A DNA stretch of 64,000 nt from Thaumasiovibrio sp043421945 (lineage in GTDB: Bacteria; Pseudomonadota; Gammaproteobacteria; Enterobacterales; Vibrionaceae), in NCBI GenBank assembly GCA_043421945.1, contig JBHOGO010000006.1, positions 1 through 64,000 on the forward strand, given 5' to 3'. Made by a program: the position numbers and the translations under genes. Positions 1-8,579 of the stretch are shown here, one piece after another (position 1 is the stretch's first letter; each line of letters starts with the position of its first letter). Under the pieces are notes generated by a model. That model was given only the letters and a program-made list of their open reading frames with translations. It searched no databases and was not told the origin of the DNA.

Positions 1-2
1 TC

Positions 3-206
3 ATTAAACTTCCACCCTATTCACCAGAGCTAAATCCAATCGAACAAGTGTGGAGTTGGTTAAGGCAACACTATTTAGCCAATCAAAGCTTCACAGATTA
101 CGGGGATATTGTTGACAAGGTATGTATGGCTTGGAACCTGTTTTTGATGAGTCCCCAAAGGGTATCAAAAATGTGTTCAAGAGAGTGGATCAACCTGACC
201 AGTTAA
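3..206 (+). pseudogene. C-terminal end of an IS630-family transposase (runs off left edge)
   Basis: An open frame enters from the left edge and stops at TAA 204-206. It reads LPPYSPELNPIEQVWSWLR followed by about 45 further residues. LPPYSPxLNPIE is the conserved block of IS630/Tc1-type DDE transposases, and the E of NPIE is the third catalytic acidic residue. Only the last 67 codons lie in the window, so I cannot tell whether this copy is complete upstream. It abuts a second, different IS630-type end in the same reading frame, which suggests nested or stacked insertions. Confidence 0.8.
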
Positions 207-215
207 TTTTCCAGT

Positions 216-443
216 TTGGTATTACATTACCTCCCACCGTACAGCCCCAATTTAAATCCAATTGAACGGTTATGGAAAGTGATGAATGAGCATGCGAGGA
301 ATAATGTTTACTTTAAAAACAAGGCTGATTTCAGAGTCGCTGTAGAACGATTTTTTGAGGACACTTTGCCAAAAATCGCTGGCTCACTGGCGTCTCGAAT
401 AAATGATAATTTTCAGGTGCTCAAACACGCATCTTCAAGTTAA
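216..443 (+). pseudogene. N-terminally truncated IS630-family transposase remnant
   Basis: 75 codons that begin immediately at the catalytic block (LHYLPPYSPNLNPIERLWK) and run to a normal C-terminus at TAA 441-443. IS630 transposases are usually about 330-350 residues, so roughly the first three quarters is missing. The TTG at 216 is only the first possible start and is unlikely to be used. The sequence differs clearly from the neighbouring copy (3-206), so this is a second element. The junction between the two lies within 207-221 and contains a TA (220-221), the dinucleotide IS630 elements target. It is a dead fragment. Confidence 0.8.
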
Positions 444-524
444 TTGGGTATAGTGCTTATGTAATAAGCTATATTTCTGACAGGTTTGGGGATTTTCGAA
501 AGCTTTGGAAATTATGGAGCAGAT

Positions 525-638
525 GGGTGGAAGCCCCACCAGCCACATCCCGGCACACACGTCGCTCGCTGTGGCTGCTCCCTTCCGGGCCTGACCAGGT
601 TCACAAGTTAGTGTTGCGGGAGGACCAATGGGGCCTCC
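525..638 (-). ncRNA. ffs: 4.5S RNA (bacterial signal recognition particle RNA)
   Basis: The minus strand gives an RNA of about 114 nt. It contains the hallmark SRP core: CCTGGTCAGGCCCGGAAGG, then GAGCAGCCA, then GTGTGCCGGGATGTGGCTGG. The ends pair (GGAGGCCCC with GGTGGGGCTTCC) to form the closing helix. The RNA binds Ffh to form the signal recognition particle, which targets inner-membrane proteins during translation. The family and length match E. coli 4.5S RNA. The exact ends are set by the helix and may be off by a few bases. IS630 debris lies just beyond the 3' end of the gene. Confidence 0.95.
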
Positions 639-765
639 ATAGATTTGTTTTTGAGGATGTCCTCAAGTGGGAGCATTATCTAAGATAGCATCGTTGAATG
701 CAAGCAAAGTCACTCCCGATTAAGCTTAAGTGTTGAGAGTTTAAGCAAAATGTACATTAAGTGGT

Positions 766-1497
766 TTAAAAATCTTCTTCTGGCTCTTCGAGAAGATACT
801 CCCCCAACCACGCACTGCATAATACTAATAGCCAACAGACCAATACAGAATTAGGTACCACAAACTGCGGGGTGACAACCAAAGCCGCAAAACTGATAGA
901 AGGTAATATCCAAGCTAATCGCTCAATCCATTCCGTCTGCTTTTGCTGAATAATGCCTTGCAGTGCCGCAATAAGACCCACTACACAAAGTCCGACGAGT
1001 GAGGCATGTGCCCAGCCTGCAACCCATAGAGGGATAACCACTAAAATCGGAAACCATGTATTACCCGGAATTTTTCGCCAGCTCCGTGCTGCGAACCATA
1101 CACCAGTGACACCAACCATTTGGATTGCGGTATTTACTGCCTCTCCATCTAGCTTGCCATCGCGTTGCAATGCCATCAAGGCGCTATACATCGCAAAAGC
1201 AATGATGAGCATCAGCATACCTAACTGCCAACTTCCCTTCTTCGAGGAGATAACATAGAAAACAGGAAATAACGTCCAGATACTGACAGACAATGCCAAT
1301 GGTTGTGTTTCCAAACCATAACCATAGACGCCTAAAGACGCCAATAATAGCCACGCTGCAACGCCACCTTGAGGAAGCAGCCAGACTGCTGGAATAACCA
1401 AAACAAGTAATGGGATATCAGGATCACCAACGCCGAGTGAAAAAACACCCAGTACGGAAACGAACAAACTCACGAGTACGAGTAACGCGGCATACAT
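766..1497 (-). CDS. Polytopic inner-membrane protein, unknown function
   Basis: 243 residues, mostly hydrophobic, with about seven or eight membrane spans (for example VLVSLFVSVLGVFSLGV near the N-terminus and VLVCWLLVLCSAWLGEYLL near the end) and an acidic tail LEEPEEDF. I recognise no enzymatic or transport motif. It starts with ATG preceded by AGGAGG (GGTGCATAA spacing). It lies divergent from the small alkyltransferase-like gene, about 110 bp away. I believe similar proteins are common in Vibrionaceae, but no function can be assigned from sequence. Confidence 0.75.
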   Translation of the reverse strand: MYAALLVLVSLFVSVLGVFSLGVGDPDIPLLVLVIPAVWLLPQGGVAAWLLLASLGVYGYGLETQPLALSVSIWTLFPVFYVISSKKGSWQLGMLMLIIAFAMYSALMALQRDGKLDGEAVNTAIQMVGVTGVWFAARSWRKIPGNTWFPILVVIPLWVAGWAHASLVGLCVVGLIAALQGIIQQKQTEWIERLAWILPSISFAALVVTPQFVVPNSVLVCWLLVLCSAWLGEYLLEEPEEDF

Positions 1498-1608
1498 TTA
1501 TGCACCTCCTTGCGCCATCTGATGTTTTACAACCTGCTATAGCAAGCATAGCAATGAAACGTTTACAATGGGGTGATTCCCTTGTTAACGCCCGCCGAGC
1601 AAAGTGTT

Positions 1609-1923
1609 ATGTCTATTAATATGAACGAATTTGAACAACAAATCTATGCTGTCATCCACCAAATACCTCAAGGATGTGTTGCAACATACGGGGATGTCGC
1701 AAAATTAGCCGGTTATCCAGGTTATGCTCGCCATGTAGGAAGAGTTTTAAGTCATCTACCTAAAGAGACACGCTTACCTTGGTTTCGCGTTATCAATAGT
1801 CAGGGGAAAATATCACTTACTGGAGAGAGGCTTTTAAAGCAGATTGCACTCTTGAGAGAAGATGGCATTGATGTGAAGCCGCAGGGAAAGATTTCCTTAC
1901 GACTCTACCGCTGGCAGGTGTAG
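1609..1923 (+). CDS. Alkyltransferase-like (ATL/MGMT-fold) protein
   Basis: A 104-residue protein with the C-terminal DNA-binding domain of O6-alkylguanine-DNA alkyltransferases. It has the helix-turn-helix region (GCVATYGDVAKLAGYPGYARHVG) and the active-site loop. Where true MGMT has PCHR, this protein has PWFRVINSQG, so it lacks the acceptor cysteine. Proteins of this kind (ATLs) bind alkylated guanine, flip the base, and hand the lesion to nucleotide excision repair instead of repairing it. ATG 1609 is chosen because it is followed by a typical ATL N-terminus. A longer GTG start at 1573 is possible but has no better ribosome site. Confidence 0.85.
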   Translation: MSINMNEFEQQIYAVIHQIPQGCVATYGDVAKLAGYPGYARHVGRVLSHLPKETRLPWFRVINSQGKISLTGERLLKQIALLREDGIDVKPQGKISLRLYRWQV

Positions 1924-1986
1924 GTCAACGAACTATTCTTGGTTAAATTCGCCTGAATCAACCTATTAATCCAGCATTAACACTAA

Positions 1987-2412
1987 TTATCCCGCATTAA
2001 CACTGATCAGCCACAAATCGAGGTTAGTCGTTTTTCCAGCATCAGTTAACACGCCATTATGAGTATCAGTAATAAAAAGAAGCTTCCCTTCTTTTTCTAT
2101 TTTCGCACTGACTGAGTAGGTGTGATTGTCTTCAATAGCACCATTATCAAAATTTAGAACGAAATCTAATGGCACCTGATCACCACGAGACAAAAAGCTA
2201 TGCTGACTAATAACCTTGGCTTTCACATCCTGTAAAGAGACATCTTGCAAAGAAACAGTGACCTTTGCATTATCAGGTAGCAAAATCTTTTCACGATAGT
2301 TTACCGTGCCTGTTATTTCCCCACGCTGGCTTTCTGTTATTGCATAAGAAGTACATGCCGTAATGATCAATGCCGCTATTAATCCTATAGTTAAGGCAAG
2401 TACCTTCTTCAT
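1987..2412 (-). CDS. YbaY-family lipoprotein
   Basis: 141 residues. The N-terminus has a lipoprotein signal (hydrophobic run ending IITAC, Cys near residue 20), so it should be lipid-anchored. The mature part starts with the YbaY-type pattern (GTVNYREKILLPDNAKVTVSL) seen in YbaY/META-associated lipoproteins, a beta-rich domain of unknown role. A short internal duplication repeats SLQDV twice in tandem (SLQDVSLQDV). In E. coli ybaY is next to tesB, and here tesB is the divergent neighbour, which supports the assignment. The function is not established. Confidence 0.8.
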   Translation of the reverse strand: MKKVLALTIGLIAALIITACTSYAITESQRGEITGTVNYREKILLPDNAKVTVSLQDVSLQDVKAKVISQHSFLSRGDQVPLDFVLNFDNGAIEDNHTYSVSAKIEKEGKLLFITDTHNGVLTDAGKTTNLDLWLISVNAG

Positions 2413-2553
2413 TATTCAACCTCATGAGTATAAAAATGCCAGCTAGGCATAAGAAAAATAATTTACAATCTATCGTTTGCATTTCTGGCATCGCTATTAT
2501 TAGATAGCTATCACAAAAACGTGCAAGATAGTACCATGTTGTAAGGATCAACA

Positions 2554-3411
2554 ATGAGCAAAGAACTGGATGAGCTTCTCAATTTACTTAAATTGGAACA
2601 AATTGAACAAGGTTTATACCGAGGCCAAAGCGAAAATCTAGGGCTACCACAAGTTTATGGTGGTCAAGTTATCGGTCAGGCTTTATCCGCCGCTAAAGAG
2701 ACGGTCGACTCTGCTCGTTTCGTTCACTCCTTTCATAGTTACTTTTTATTGCCAGGTAATCCTGATAAACCTATTATTTACGATGTTGAGACACTACGAG
2801 ATGGAAAAAGTTTCAGCACTCGTCGTGTAAAAGCTATCCAAAATGGAAAGCCTATCTTTTATCTCACCGCATCCTATCAACAAGATGAAGAGGGATTTGA
2901 TCATCAGTCGACAATGCCTGATATTCCCGGCCCTGAAAACTTTAAAAGTGAGCAGGAACTCGCTGCACCCATCGCTGATAAATTGCCCAAAGTAATCCGT
3001 GAGACCTTCTGCAAACAGAAACCAATCGAGATTCGCCCTGTAAATCCCATCAATCTTTTAGCGCCTAGCAAAGTAGAACCTAAACAGTACCTATGGATAA
3101 AAGCAAACGGCAATATGACCGATGACCATCTTATTCATCAATACTTATTAGCTTACGCGTCTGATTGGGGCTTCTTAGTCACCGCTTTACAACCACATGG
3201 TGTTTCACTTTTCACACCTAAACTACAGGTTGCCACCATCGATCACTCTATGTGGTTCCACCGCCCATTTAAGCTAGATGAATGGCTTCTCTTTGCCATT
3301 GAAAGCCCTTCGACTAGTGGCTCTCGCGGTTTTGTGCGCGGTGAAATATATAATCAACAAGGCCAACTTGTGGCTTCTGCGACACAAGAAGGTTTAATGC
3401 GTCAAAACTAG
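2554..3411 (+). CDS. tesB: Acyl-CoA thioesterase II
   Basis: 285 residues, the usual TesB length. It is a tandem double hotdog-fold enzyme that hydrolyses medium- and long-chain acyl-CoA to free fatty acid and CoA in the cytoplasm. Recognisable blocks are GQSENLGLPQVYGGQVIGQALSA near residue 25, and the C-terminal SLFTPKLQVATIDHSMWFHRPF followed by EWLLFAIESPSTSGSRGFVRG, which carries the family's Asp/Gln/Thr catalytic environment. ATG is preceded by AAGGATC. Its TAG stop (3409-3411) interlocks with the TAG stop of the convergent regulator gene through a shared CTAG. Confidence 0.95.
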   Translation: MSKELDELLNLLKLEQIEQGLYRGQSENLGLPQVYGGQVIGQALSAAKETVDSARFVHSFHSYFLLPGNPDKPIIYDVETLRDGKSFSTRRVKAIQNGKPIFYLTASYQQDEEGFDHQSTMPDIPGPENFKSEQELAAPIADKLPKVIRETFCKQKPIEIRPVNPINLLAPSKVEPKQYLWIKANGNMTDDHLIHQYLLAYASDWGFLVTALQPHGVSLFTPKLQVATIDHSMWFHRPFKLDEWLLFAIESPSTSGSRGFVRGEIYNQQGQLVASATQEGLMRQN

Positions 3412-3875
3412 ACTTCAATCGACGTGGTGTATTTTATGGCTTCCATCGCAAAGGTGGAAGTCACATTATTCAATCCTGACACTGAATTGACTAAGCGCTT
3501 ATAGAAATAATCAAACTCTTTCATATCCGACACCTGAACTTTCAACAGATAATCGTACTCTCCTGCCATACGATAAAATTCCATCACCTCAGAAAAAAGC
3601 GATACGGTGCGACAAAACTCTAAGTACCACCCTTCACTGTGATCTGAGGTTGTTATTTGAACATAAGCAGTAAAAGCTACCCCGAGCTTTTCAGGATCTA
3701 ATAACGCCACACGTGAGCGGATAATCCCTTCAGACTCCATCCGTTTAATCCGCTTCCAGCAAGGGCTCTGACTTAAATTCACTGCATCAGCTATGTCAGC
3801 TAGCGACATCGTCGCGTCTGACTGCAAAAGCATAAGAATTGCACGATCTCGCTCATCAAGAGAAATTTTTGTCAT
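3408..3875 (-). CDS. Lrp/AsnC-family regulator, DecR (YbaO)-like
   Basis: 155 residues. Residues 1-60 form the Lrp-type winged helix-turn-helix (LDERDRAILMLLQSDATMSLADIA, then LSQSPCWKRIKRMESEGII). The rest is the RAM effector/oligomerisation domain (VMEFYRMAGEYDYLLKVQVSDM). ATG 3875 is chosen over a TTG three codons upstream. It is transcribed away from a PLP enzyme of the cysteine synthase fold (4021-5088). E. coli DecR senses cysteine and activates a cysteine-degrading operon, so a similar role here is likely but inferred from context. It converges on tesB with overlapping stop codons. Confidence 0.85.
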   Translation of the reverse strand: MTKISLDERDRAILMLLQSDATMSLADIADAVNLSQSPCWKRIKRMESEGIIRSRVALLDPEKLGVAFTAYVQITTSDHSEGWYLEFCRTVSLFSEVMEFYRMAGEYDYLLKVQVSDMKEFDYFYKRLVNSVSGLNNVTSTFAMEAIKYTTSIEV

Positions 3876-4020
3876 AAAGACCAATATTTATAGAAAAATT
3901 TACCATTTAGTATGGCGTTCATCGATAAATAGGACAAGGTTTTCTGCCTGAGAAACGCTACGCTATACACTCTTTAAGGGTATTCACACCCACCTACACA
4001 GCACGATAAGGATCTTTGCC

Positions 4021-5088
4021 ATGTCATGGGTAAATCAAGCTATTCAAAAAATTGAGGCCGACTTCCAGCGCTCAGCCGATACGCACCTCGTTTATCTCGA
4101 CTTACCCTTTTTTAATGGCATTGATCTCTACCTCAAAGATGAAAGTACACATCCAACGGGCAGCTTAAAACATCGCTTGGCCAGATCCCTGTTTCTATAT
4201 GGCCTTTGTAATGGCTGGATTAAAGAAAATACACCTATCATTGAAGCGTCATCAGGTTCGACTGCAGTCAGTGAAGCCTACTTCGCTCGGCTGCTCAATC
4301 TTCCATTCATCGCTGTAGTACCAAGAAGTACTGCTCAAAAGAAAATTGACCAGATTGCATTTTATGGTGGTGATGTGCATTTTGTGGAGAGTGCTTGTGA
4401 TATGGACAGTGCTGCACGCGCCTTGGCAAAGAGTCGAAATGGTCACTTTATGGATCAGTTTACTTACGCAGAGCGCGCAACTGACTGGCGAGGCAATAAC
4501 AACATAGCAAACAGTATCTTTGCACAAATGTCCAAAGAGCGCTTTCCTGTGCCAAGTTGGGTCGTTATGAGCGCGGGAACTGGCGGCACTTCTGCAACCA
4601 TCGGACGCTATATCCGCTACCAGCAACATCCAACACAACTGCACGTCGTTGATACAGAACAATCGGTTTTTTACCCCTATTTCTGCAGTGGCGACAATAC
4701 CCTCACCCTATCAAAAGGTAGCCGTATCGAAGGTATCGGTCGCCCTCGTGTCGAGCCAAGTTTCATCTCCTCTGTCGTGGATTCGATGTCCATTGTGCCT
4801 GATGCAGCTAGTGTCGCGACAATACATTGGCTAGAACAAAAACTAGGCCGAAAAGTGGGACCATCAACAGGCACCAATTTGTGGGGTTCATTAAAGATTG
4901 CTGCCGAAATGGCTCAAAAAGGTCAAAGAGGCTCTATCGTGACCCTTATTTGTGACAACGGCGAGCGCTATTTAGATACCTACTACGATACACAGTGGAT
5001 TAAGAATAATATTGGTGATATCACCCCTTTTCAAAATCAACTAATTGCAATGGAAGAGAACAAGCCAGTAACAACAGAATCGTCTTGA
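4021..5088 (+). CDS. PLP-dependent cysteine synthase-fold enzyme, probable Cds1-type cysteine desulfhydrase
   Basis: 355 residues of fold-type II PLP enzyme. The Schiff-base lysine lies in THPTGSLKHR (about residue 50), the substrate loop is EASSGSTAVSEA (about 77), and a phosphate-binding loop follows at SAGTGGTSATIGRY. True O-acetylserine sulfhydrylases have EPTSGNTG at the second site. The SSGSTA variant and the longer C-terminus resemble the Cds1 group, which breaks L-cysteine down to sulfide, pyruvate and ammonia. Divergence from a DecR-like regulator supports a cysteine-detoxifying role. Substrate cannot be proven from sequence. It could instead be a synthase for another beta-substituted alanine. 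Confidence 0.75.
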   Translation: MSWVNQAIQKIEADFQRSADTHLVYLDLPFFNGIDLYLKDESTHPTGSLKHRLARSLFLYGLCNGWIKENTPIIEASSGSTAVSEAYFARLLNLPFIAVVPRSTAQKKIDQIAFYGGDVHFVESACDMDSAARALAKSRNGHFMDQFTYAERATDWRGNNNIANSIFAQMSKERFPVPSWVVMSAGTGGTSATIGRYIRYQQHPTQLHVVDTEQSVFYPYFCSGDNTLTLSKGSRIEGIGRPRVEPSFISSVVDSMSIVPDAASVATIHWLEQKLGRKVGPSTGTNLWGSLKIAAEMAQKGQRGSIVTLICDNGERYLDTYYDTQWIKNNIGDITPFQNQLIAMEENKPVTTESS

Positions 5089-5142
5089 AGTCGCTAGGGT
5101 ATCTGACTATCCTAACCAAAAATACGAGAACCTGAGGTATCC

Positions 5143-5832
5143 ATGCGTAAAGCTGTCGTTGTATTTAGCGGTGGTCAAGATTCAACTACTTGTCTTCTTG
5201 ATGCCATTCATCGCTTTGATGAAGTTCACTGTATTACTTTCGATTATGGGCAACGCCACAAATTAGAGATTGAAGTCGCTGAGCAGGTTTGTACCAAGCT
5301 AGGTATCAAGACACACAAGGTCATGGATGTTAGCTTACTGGGTGATCTTGCGATTAGTTCACTAACACGCGATAACATTGAAGTCTCCCATGAGCTGATG
5401 GATAACGGACTACCTAACTCGTTCGTACCTGGACGAAATATTTTGTTCCTCACCCTTGCCGGTATTTATGCCTATCAAATCGGTGCTGATACAGTGATTA
5501 CTGGCGTCTGTGAAACTGACTTTTCAGGTTACCCTGACTGTCGTGATGAGTTTGTGAAAGCGATGAACAATGCCCTTGTGCTGGGAATGGATCGTGCGTT
5601 GAACATCGAAACGCCCTTAATGTGGCTAAATAAAGCTGAAACTTGGGCAATGGCAGATGCAAATAACCAACTTGATTTTGTTCGTGAGCAAACGCTGACC
5701 TGCTACAACGGTATCATCGGTGATGGCTGCGGAGACTGCCCTTCTTGCGATTTACGTAAAGCAGGGCTGGATGATTACTTGCAAAACCGCACGTCGGTGA
5801 TGGCCTCTTACAATGCAAAATTACAGGCCTAA
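5143..5832 (+). CDS. queC: 7-cyano-7-deazaguanine synthase
   Basis: 229 residues, full length for QueC. It converts 7-carboxy-7-deazaguanine to preQ0 with ATP and ammonia, a step in queuosine tRNA modification. The PP-loop ATP site is VVFSGGQDSTTCL (residues 6-18), followed by FDYGQRH. The zinc-binding cysteines are in the C-terminal CGDCPSCDLR with an upstream Cys in TCYNG. ATG follows a CTGAGGTATCC ribosome site. It is a single gene, ended by a short tandem repeat and then a strong hairpin. No other queuosine gene is in the window. Confidence 0.96.
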   Translation: MRKAVVVFSGGQDSTTCLLDAIHRFDEVHCITFDYGQRHKLEIEVAEQVCTKLGIKTHKVMDVSLLGDLAISSLTRDNIEVSHELMDNGLPNSFVPGRNILFLTLAGIYAYQIGADTVITGVCETDFSGYPDCRDEFVKAMNNALVLGMDRALNIETPLMWLNKAETWAMADANNQLDFVREQTLTCYNGIIGDGCGDCPSCDLRKAGLDDYLQNRTSVMASYNAKLQA

Positions 5833-5843
5833 AGAGTAGCAGC

Positions 5844-5895
<52 letters not shown>

Positions 5896-5901
5896 AGCAC
5901 T

Positions 5902-5944
5902 AAAGACCTAGCGACGTGCTATCCACGTCAGCTAGGTCTTTCTT
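5902..5944 (+). terminator. Rho-independent terminator after queC
   Basis: A long inverted repeat: AAAGACCTAGC pairs with GCTAGGTCTTT, and inside it GACGTG pairs with CACGTC around a short loop. A T-rich tail (TTTCTT) follows on the + strand. The convergent gene at 5970 also ends here, so it may serve both strands. Confidence 0.8.
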
Positions 5945-5969
5945 ATATCAATATTTACCGTAAGATAAG

Positions 5970-6269
5970 CTATTCAACGATAATACGCTCCGCATTCTTT
6001 GCTACCGTAGAGGCACCAATTCCTTTCACTTTCTCTAAATCTTCTGCAGATAAAAAGTCTCCATTCGCAGCCCTATAATCTAAAATAGCTTGTGCTTTAT
6101 CTGGACCGATTCCGATAAGGAGTTTATCCAACTCTTCTAACGTAGCATTATTGATATTCACAACAATATCAAAATCTGAATCCCCACTGCTCTCTTTATT
6201 TTCCGCATACACTGAATTGACTGAAAGACAGAGCGCAACCGCTACACCAGCTAACCAATACTTTTTCAT
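5970..6269 (-). CDS. ComEA-like secreted helix-hairpin-helix protein
   Basis: 99 residues. It has a Sec signal peptide (MKKYWLAGVAVALCLSVNSV, cleavage after YA), a short acidic linker, then one ComEA-type double helix-hairpin-helix unit: VNINNATLEELDKLLIGIGP, then DFLSAEDLEKVKGIGASTV. Such proteins bind DNA in the periplasm, and in competent Vibrio ComEA ratchets in transforming DNA. Short ComEA-like proteins of this kind are also found beside ppiD in other gammaproteobacteria, with unclear roles. ATG 6269 is chosen because it gives a clean signal peptide. Upstream in-frame starts would place residues before it. Confidence 0.85.
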   Translation of the reverse strand: MKKYWLAGVAVALCLSVNSVYAENKESSGDSDFDIVVNINNATLEELDKLLIGIGPDKAQAILDYRAANGDFLSAEDLEKVKGIGASTVAKNAERIIVE

Positions 6270-6418
6270 TTTGAATTCCATCCATAAAATTACATCTACA
6301 CGCCATCGACGGATCCCCCCCGAGGTTCGGTACTCATATAAACTAAAGAAGCAACAGCTCACATAAGTAAGTCAAATACGTTACCGAGATGAAATTCAAA
6401 TTCACTATGTTTTATATA

Positions 6419-6451
6419 CAAAAAAGGCGTCACTCGAAAGAGTGACGCCTT
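6419..6451 (-). terminator. Rho-independent terminator after ppiD
   Basis: AAGGCGTCACTC and GAGTGACGCCTT pair perfectly around a GAAA/TTTC loop. On the minus strand this is followed by TTTTTTG. It lies 32 bases past the ppiD stop. Confidence 0.92.
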
Positions 6452-6482
6452 ATAGAAGTATTGATTACAGTATTATGTGATA

Positions 6483-8336
6483 TTAATTTACGTTAGTCGT
6501 AATTTTTGCATTTTGACGCAAAGTATCAACAACACTGTCTAGGCTTGCTTGGCTCACACCACGAAGCACCTGCTGACCGATCATATCAAGGTCTTCCATC
6601 GCTTCACCTTCAGAGATACTATCAACCGCAAATACGATGATGTCACCACCAAACTCAACCGCAGAGCCGTAAACGCTCGTTTCAACGGGTTTTGGCAATG
6701 CGAATACAGCACCCGCTACCGCCCAATTTGGACCACGTCGTGTATACTCTTGAGCCTCATCAAACGCTACGTCTACGGCTTCACCCGCTTCTAACGCAGC
6801 AACTAACTCATCAGCTTGACGACGCGCTTCTTCTTGCGCATTTTGACGAGAAAGCGTGGAAACAACGTCCGCTTTCACTTCTTCGAACGGAAGAATTTCT
6901 TCATAACGGTAATCATCAACACGAACAACAACAGCACGTTCTGAATCTAACTCGATAACCTCTGAGTTATAACCATCTTCACGTACTTCAGCACTAAACA
7001 GCGCATCCAGAACGCGAGGTTCTGCCAACACACCTTGAGCGTCTTGCTGAGAGATGTAATCGGTAGATTCAACACGTAACCCTGTTGCTTCAGCTGCATC
7101 ATCAAGGTTATCTGATGATTCAAAAGCAACATCTGCTAGAGTGTTTTTCACATCGAAGAAGCGGCTCACTGCAATGTCTTGTTGTAATGTGGTGCGGATT
7201 TCAGCTTCAACATCCGCTAGCGGTGTTGCATCAGCAGCATCCAAATCAGTCAATTTGATAATATGGAAACCAAAGTCTGTTTCTACAACGTCAGAAATAT
7301 CACCGATAGCTGCTAGGTTAAAGGCTGCTTCTTCAAATGCAGCATCCATTGAACCAAGCTCGATCCAGTCTAGATCACCACCATTTTCTCCGCTGAAAGT
7401 ATCTGCAGACTCTTGCTGTGCAAGCGTTGCAAAGTCTTCACCTGCATCTAGACGTGCAATTAATGCTTCAGCCTGTGCTTTAGCATCTGTACTATCACTT
7501 TCAATCAGGATATGGCTGACTCGACGCTGCTCGTTCGTGCTAAAGCGACTAAGGTTCGCATCATAGTATGCAGTAACGTCTTCATCAGATACGCTGATCT
7601 CTTCAGCAACATCTTGAGCTGAAAGCACGATATAGCTAGCCTTCACTTGATCAGGGCGTGTAAACATTGTGGCATTGCGATCGTAATAAGCCACTACATC
7701 TTCTTCTGAAACCTCGATACCAGCAACGATTTCATCAATTGATAGCGTCGTTGTACGAACCATACGCGTTTGCGTCTCAAGCTCGCTGATTGTGGTAAGT
7801 TCAGAATCCAGTGTGAACTCACTGTCTGCTAGTGCCATGAGTAACTGCTGGCGACGAATATCTAAACGAATTTGCTCTGCATAACCATCAGCCGTCAATC
7901 CCATACGGCGTAGCGTTGTGTTATAGAGGTCATTGTTAAATCGACCATCAACATGAAAAGCACTAATGGACAGTAATGTCTCACGTACTTGGTCATCACT
8001 AACACGTAAGCCTAAGCTATCTGCGTGTTGTTGAATAAGCATGTCGTTAACCATCTGGTTTAAGACCATTTGACGGAATTGAGCTACATACGCAGGGTCA
8101 CCCATTAGATTCAAAAACTGCTCTCCGCCTTGCTGCTGCATGCGATTACGCTCTTGCTGTACAGTCTGCTCAAAGTTACGGATATCAATTTCTTCACCAT
8201 TAACGACTGCTGCCGTCTGCTGACCACCACCCGTTAGATAGCTACCAACACCGGCAAAGACAAATGAAAAAATAATAAGGCTTAAAATAATTTTGACGAC
8301 AAGGCTATTTGCGCCTTCACGCAGTCGTTCCATCAT
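6483..8336 (-). CDS. ppiD: Periplasmic folding chaperone / parvulin PpiD
   Basis: 617 residues, typical of PpiD. One N-terminal membrane anchor (SLVVKIILSLIIFSFVFAGV) is followed by the SurA-like chaperone region (GQQTAAVVNGEEIDIRNFEQ) and one central parvulin domain at about 260-360 (RRVSHILIES, GGDLDWIELGSMDAAFEEAAF, DFGFHIIKLTD). PpiD sits at the SecYEG exit with YfgM and helps newly exported proteins fold. In E. coli its parvulin domain is catalytically weak. The order hupB-ppiD downstream of lon is the conserved gammaproteobacterial arrangement. Confidence 0.96.
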   Translation of the reverse strand: MMERLREGANSLVVKIILSLIIFSFVFAGVGSYLTGGGQQTAAVVNGEEIDIRNFEQTVQQERNRMQQQGGEQFLNLMGDPAYVAQFRQMVLNQMVNDMLIQQHADSLGLRVSDDQVRETLLSISAFHVDGRFNNDLYNTTLRRMGLTADGYAEQIRLDIRRQQLLMALADSEFTLDSELTTISELETQTRMVRTTTLSIDEIVAGIEVSEEDVVAYYDRNATMFTRPDQVKASYIVLSAQDVAEEISVSDEDVTAYYDANLSRFSTNEQRRVSHILIESDSTDAKAQAEALIARLDAGEDFATLAQQESADTFSGENGGDLDWIELGSMDAAFEEAAFNLAAIGDISDVVETDFGFHIIKLTDLDAADATPLADVEAEIRTTLQQDIAVSRFFDVKNTLADVAFESSDNLDDAAEATGLRVESTDYISQQDAQGVLAEPRVLDALFSAEVREDGYNSEVIELDSERAVVVRVDDYRYEEILPFEEVKADVVSTLSRQNAQEEARRQADELVAALEAGEAVDVAFDEAQEYTRRGPNWAVAGAVFALPKPVETSVYGSAVEFGGDIIVFAVDSISEGEAMEDLDMIGQQVLRGVSQASLDSVVDTLRQNAKITTNVN

Positions 8337-8479
8337 AATTTGACGTTTCCCAAAACGATTTTCTGGTTGTTTTTCGTCAACCCAGCTGATTAGAGCAGTT
8401 GAGGTTGGTTCTTTTTACAGCATCTCGCTGCCTAAGGCAGCAAAGCTGGCGAAAAATAACACAGCTATTTAAATAAACA

Positions 8480-8503
8480 AAAAGCGCATCCAGCGATGCG
8501 CTT
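8480..8503 (-). terminator. Rho-independent terminator after hupB
   Basis: AAGCGCATC pairs with GATGCGCTT around CAGC. On the minus strand the stem is followed by TTTTTG. It lies about 77 bases after the hupB stop. Confidence 0.85.
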
Positions 8504-8533
8504 AACATAGACTGTTTGACACAGTAAACGTTC

Positions 8534-8561
8534 CATTTGTCGGAGTGTACACCGACAAATG
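8534..8561. repeat. Perfect 10-bp inverted repeat between hupB stop and its terminator
   Basis: CATTTGTCGG and CCGACAAATG flank an 8-base loop. There is no T-run on either side, so it is not a classic terminator. It would form a 3' UTR hairpin in hupB mRNA and may protect the message from exonucleases. Confidence 0.7.
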
Positions 8562-8579
8562 CCATGACGATAGTCTGGA

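Noticed and set aside
5089..5142. Possible preQ1 riboswitch before queC
   Set aside because: Only 54 bases are free, with a weak TAGGGTA/TATCCTA hairpin. The conserved preQ1 loop and A-rich tail are absent.
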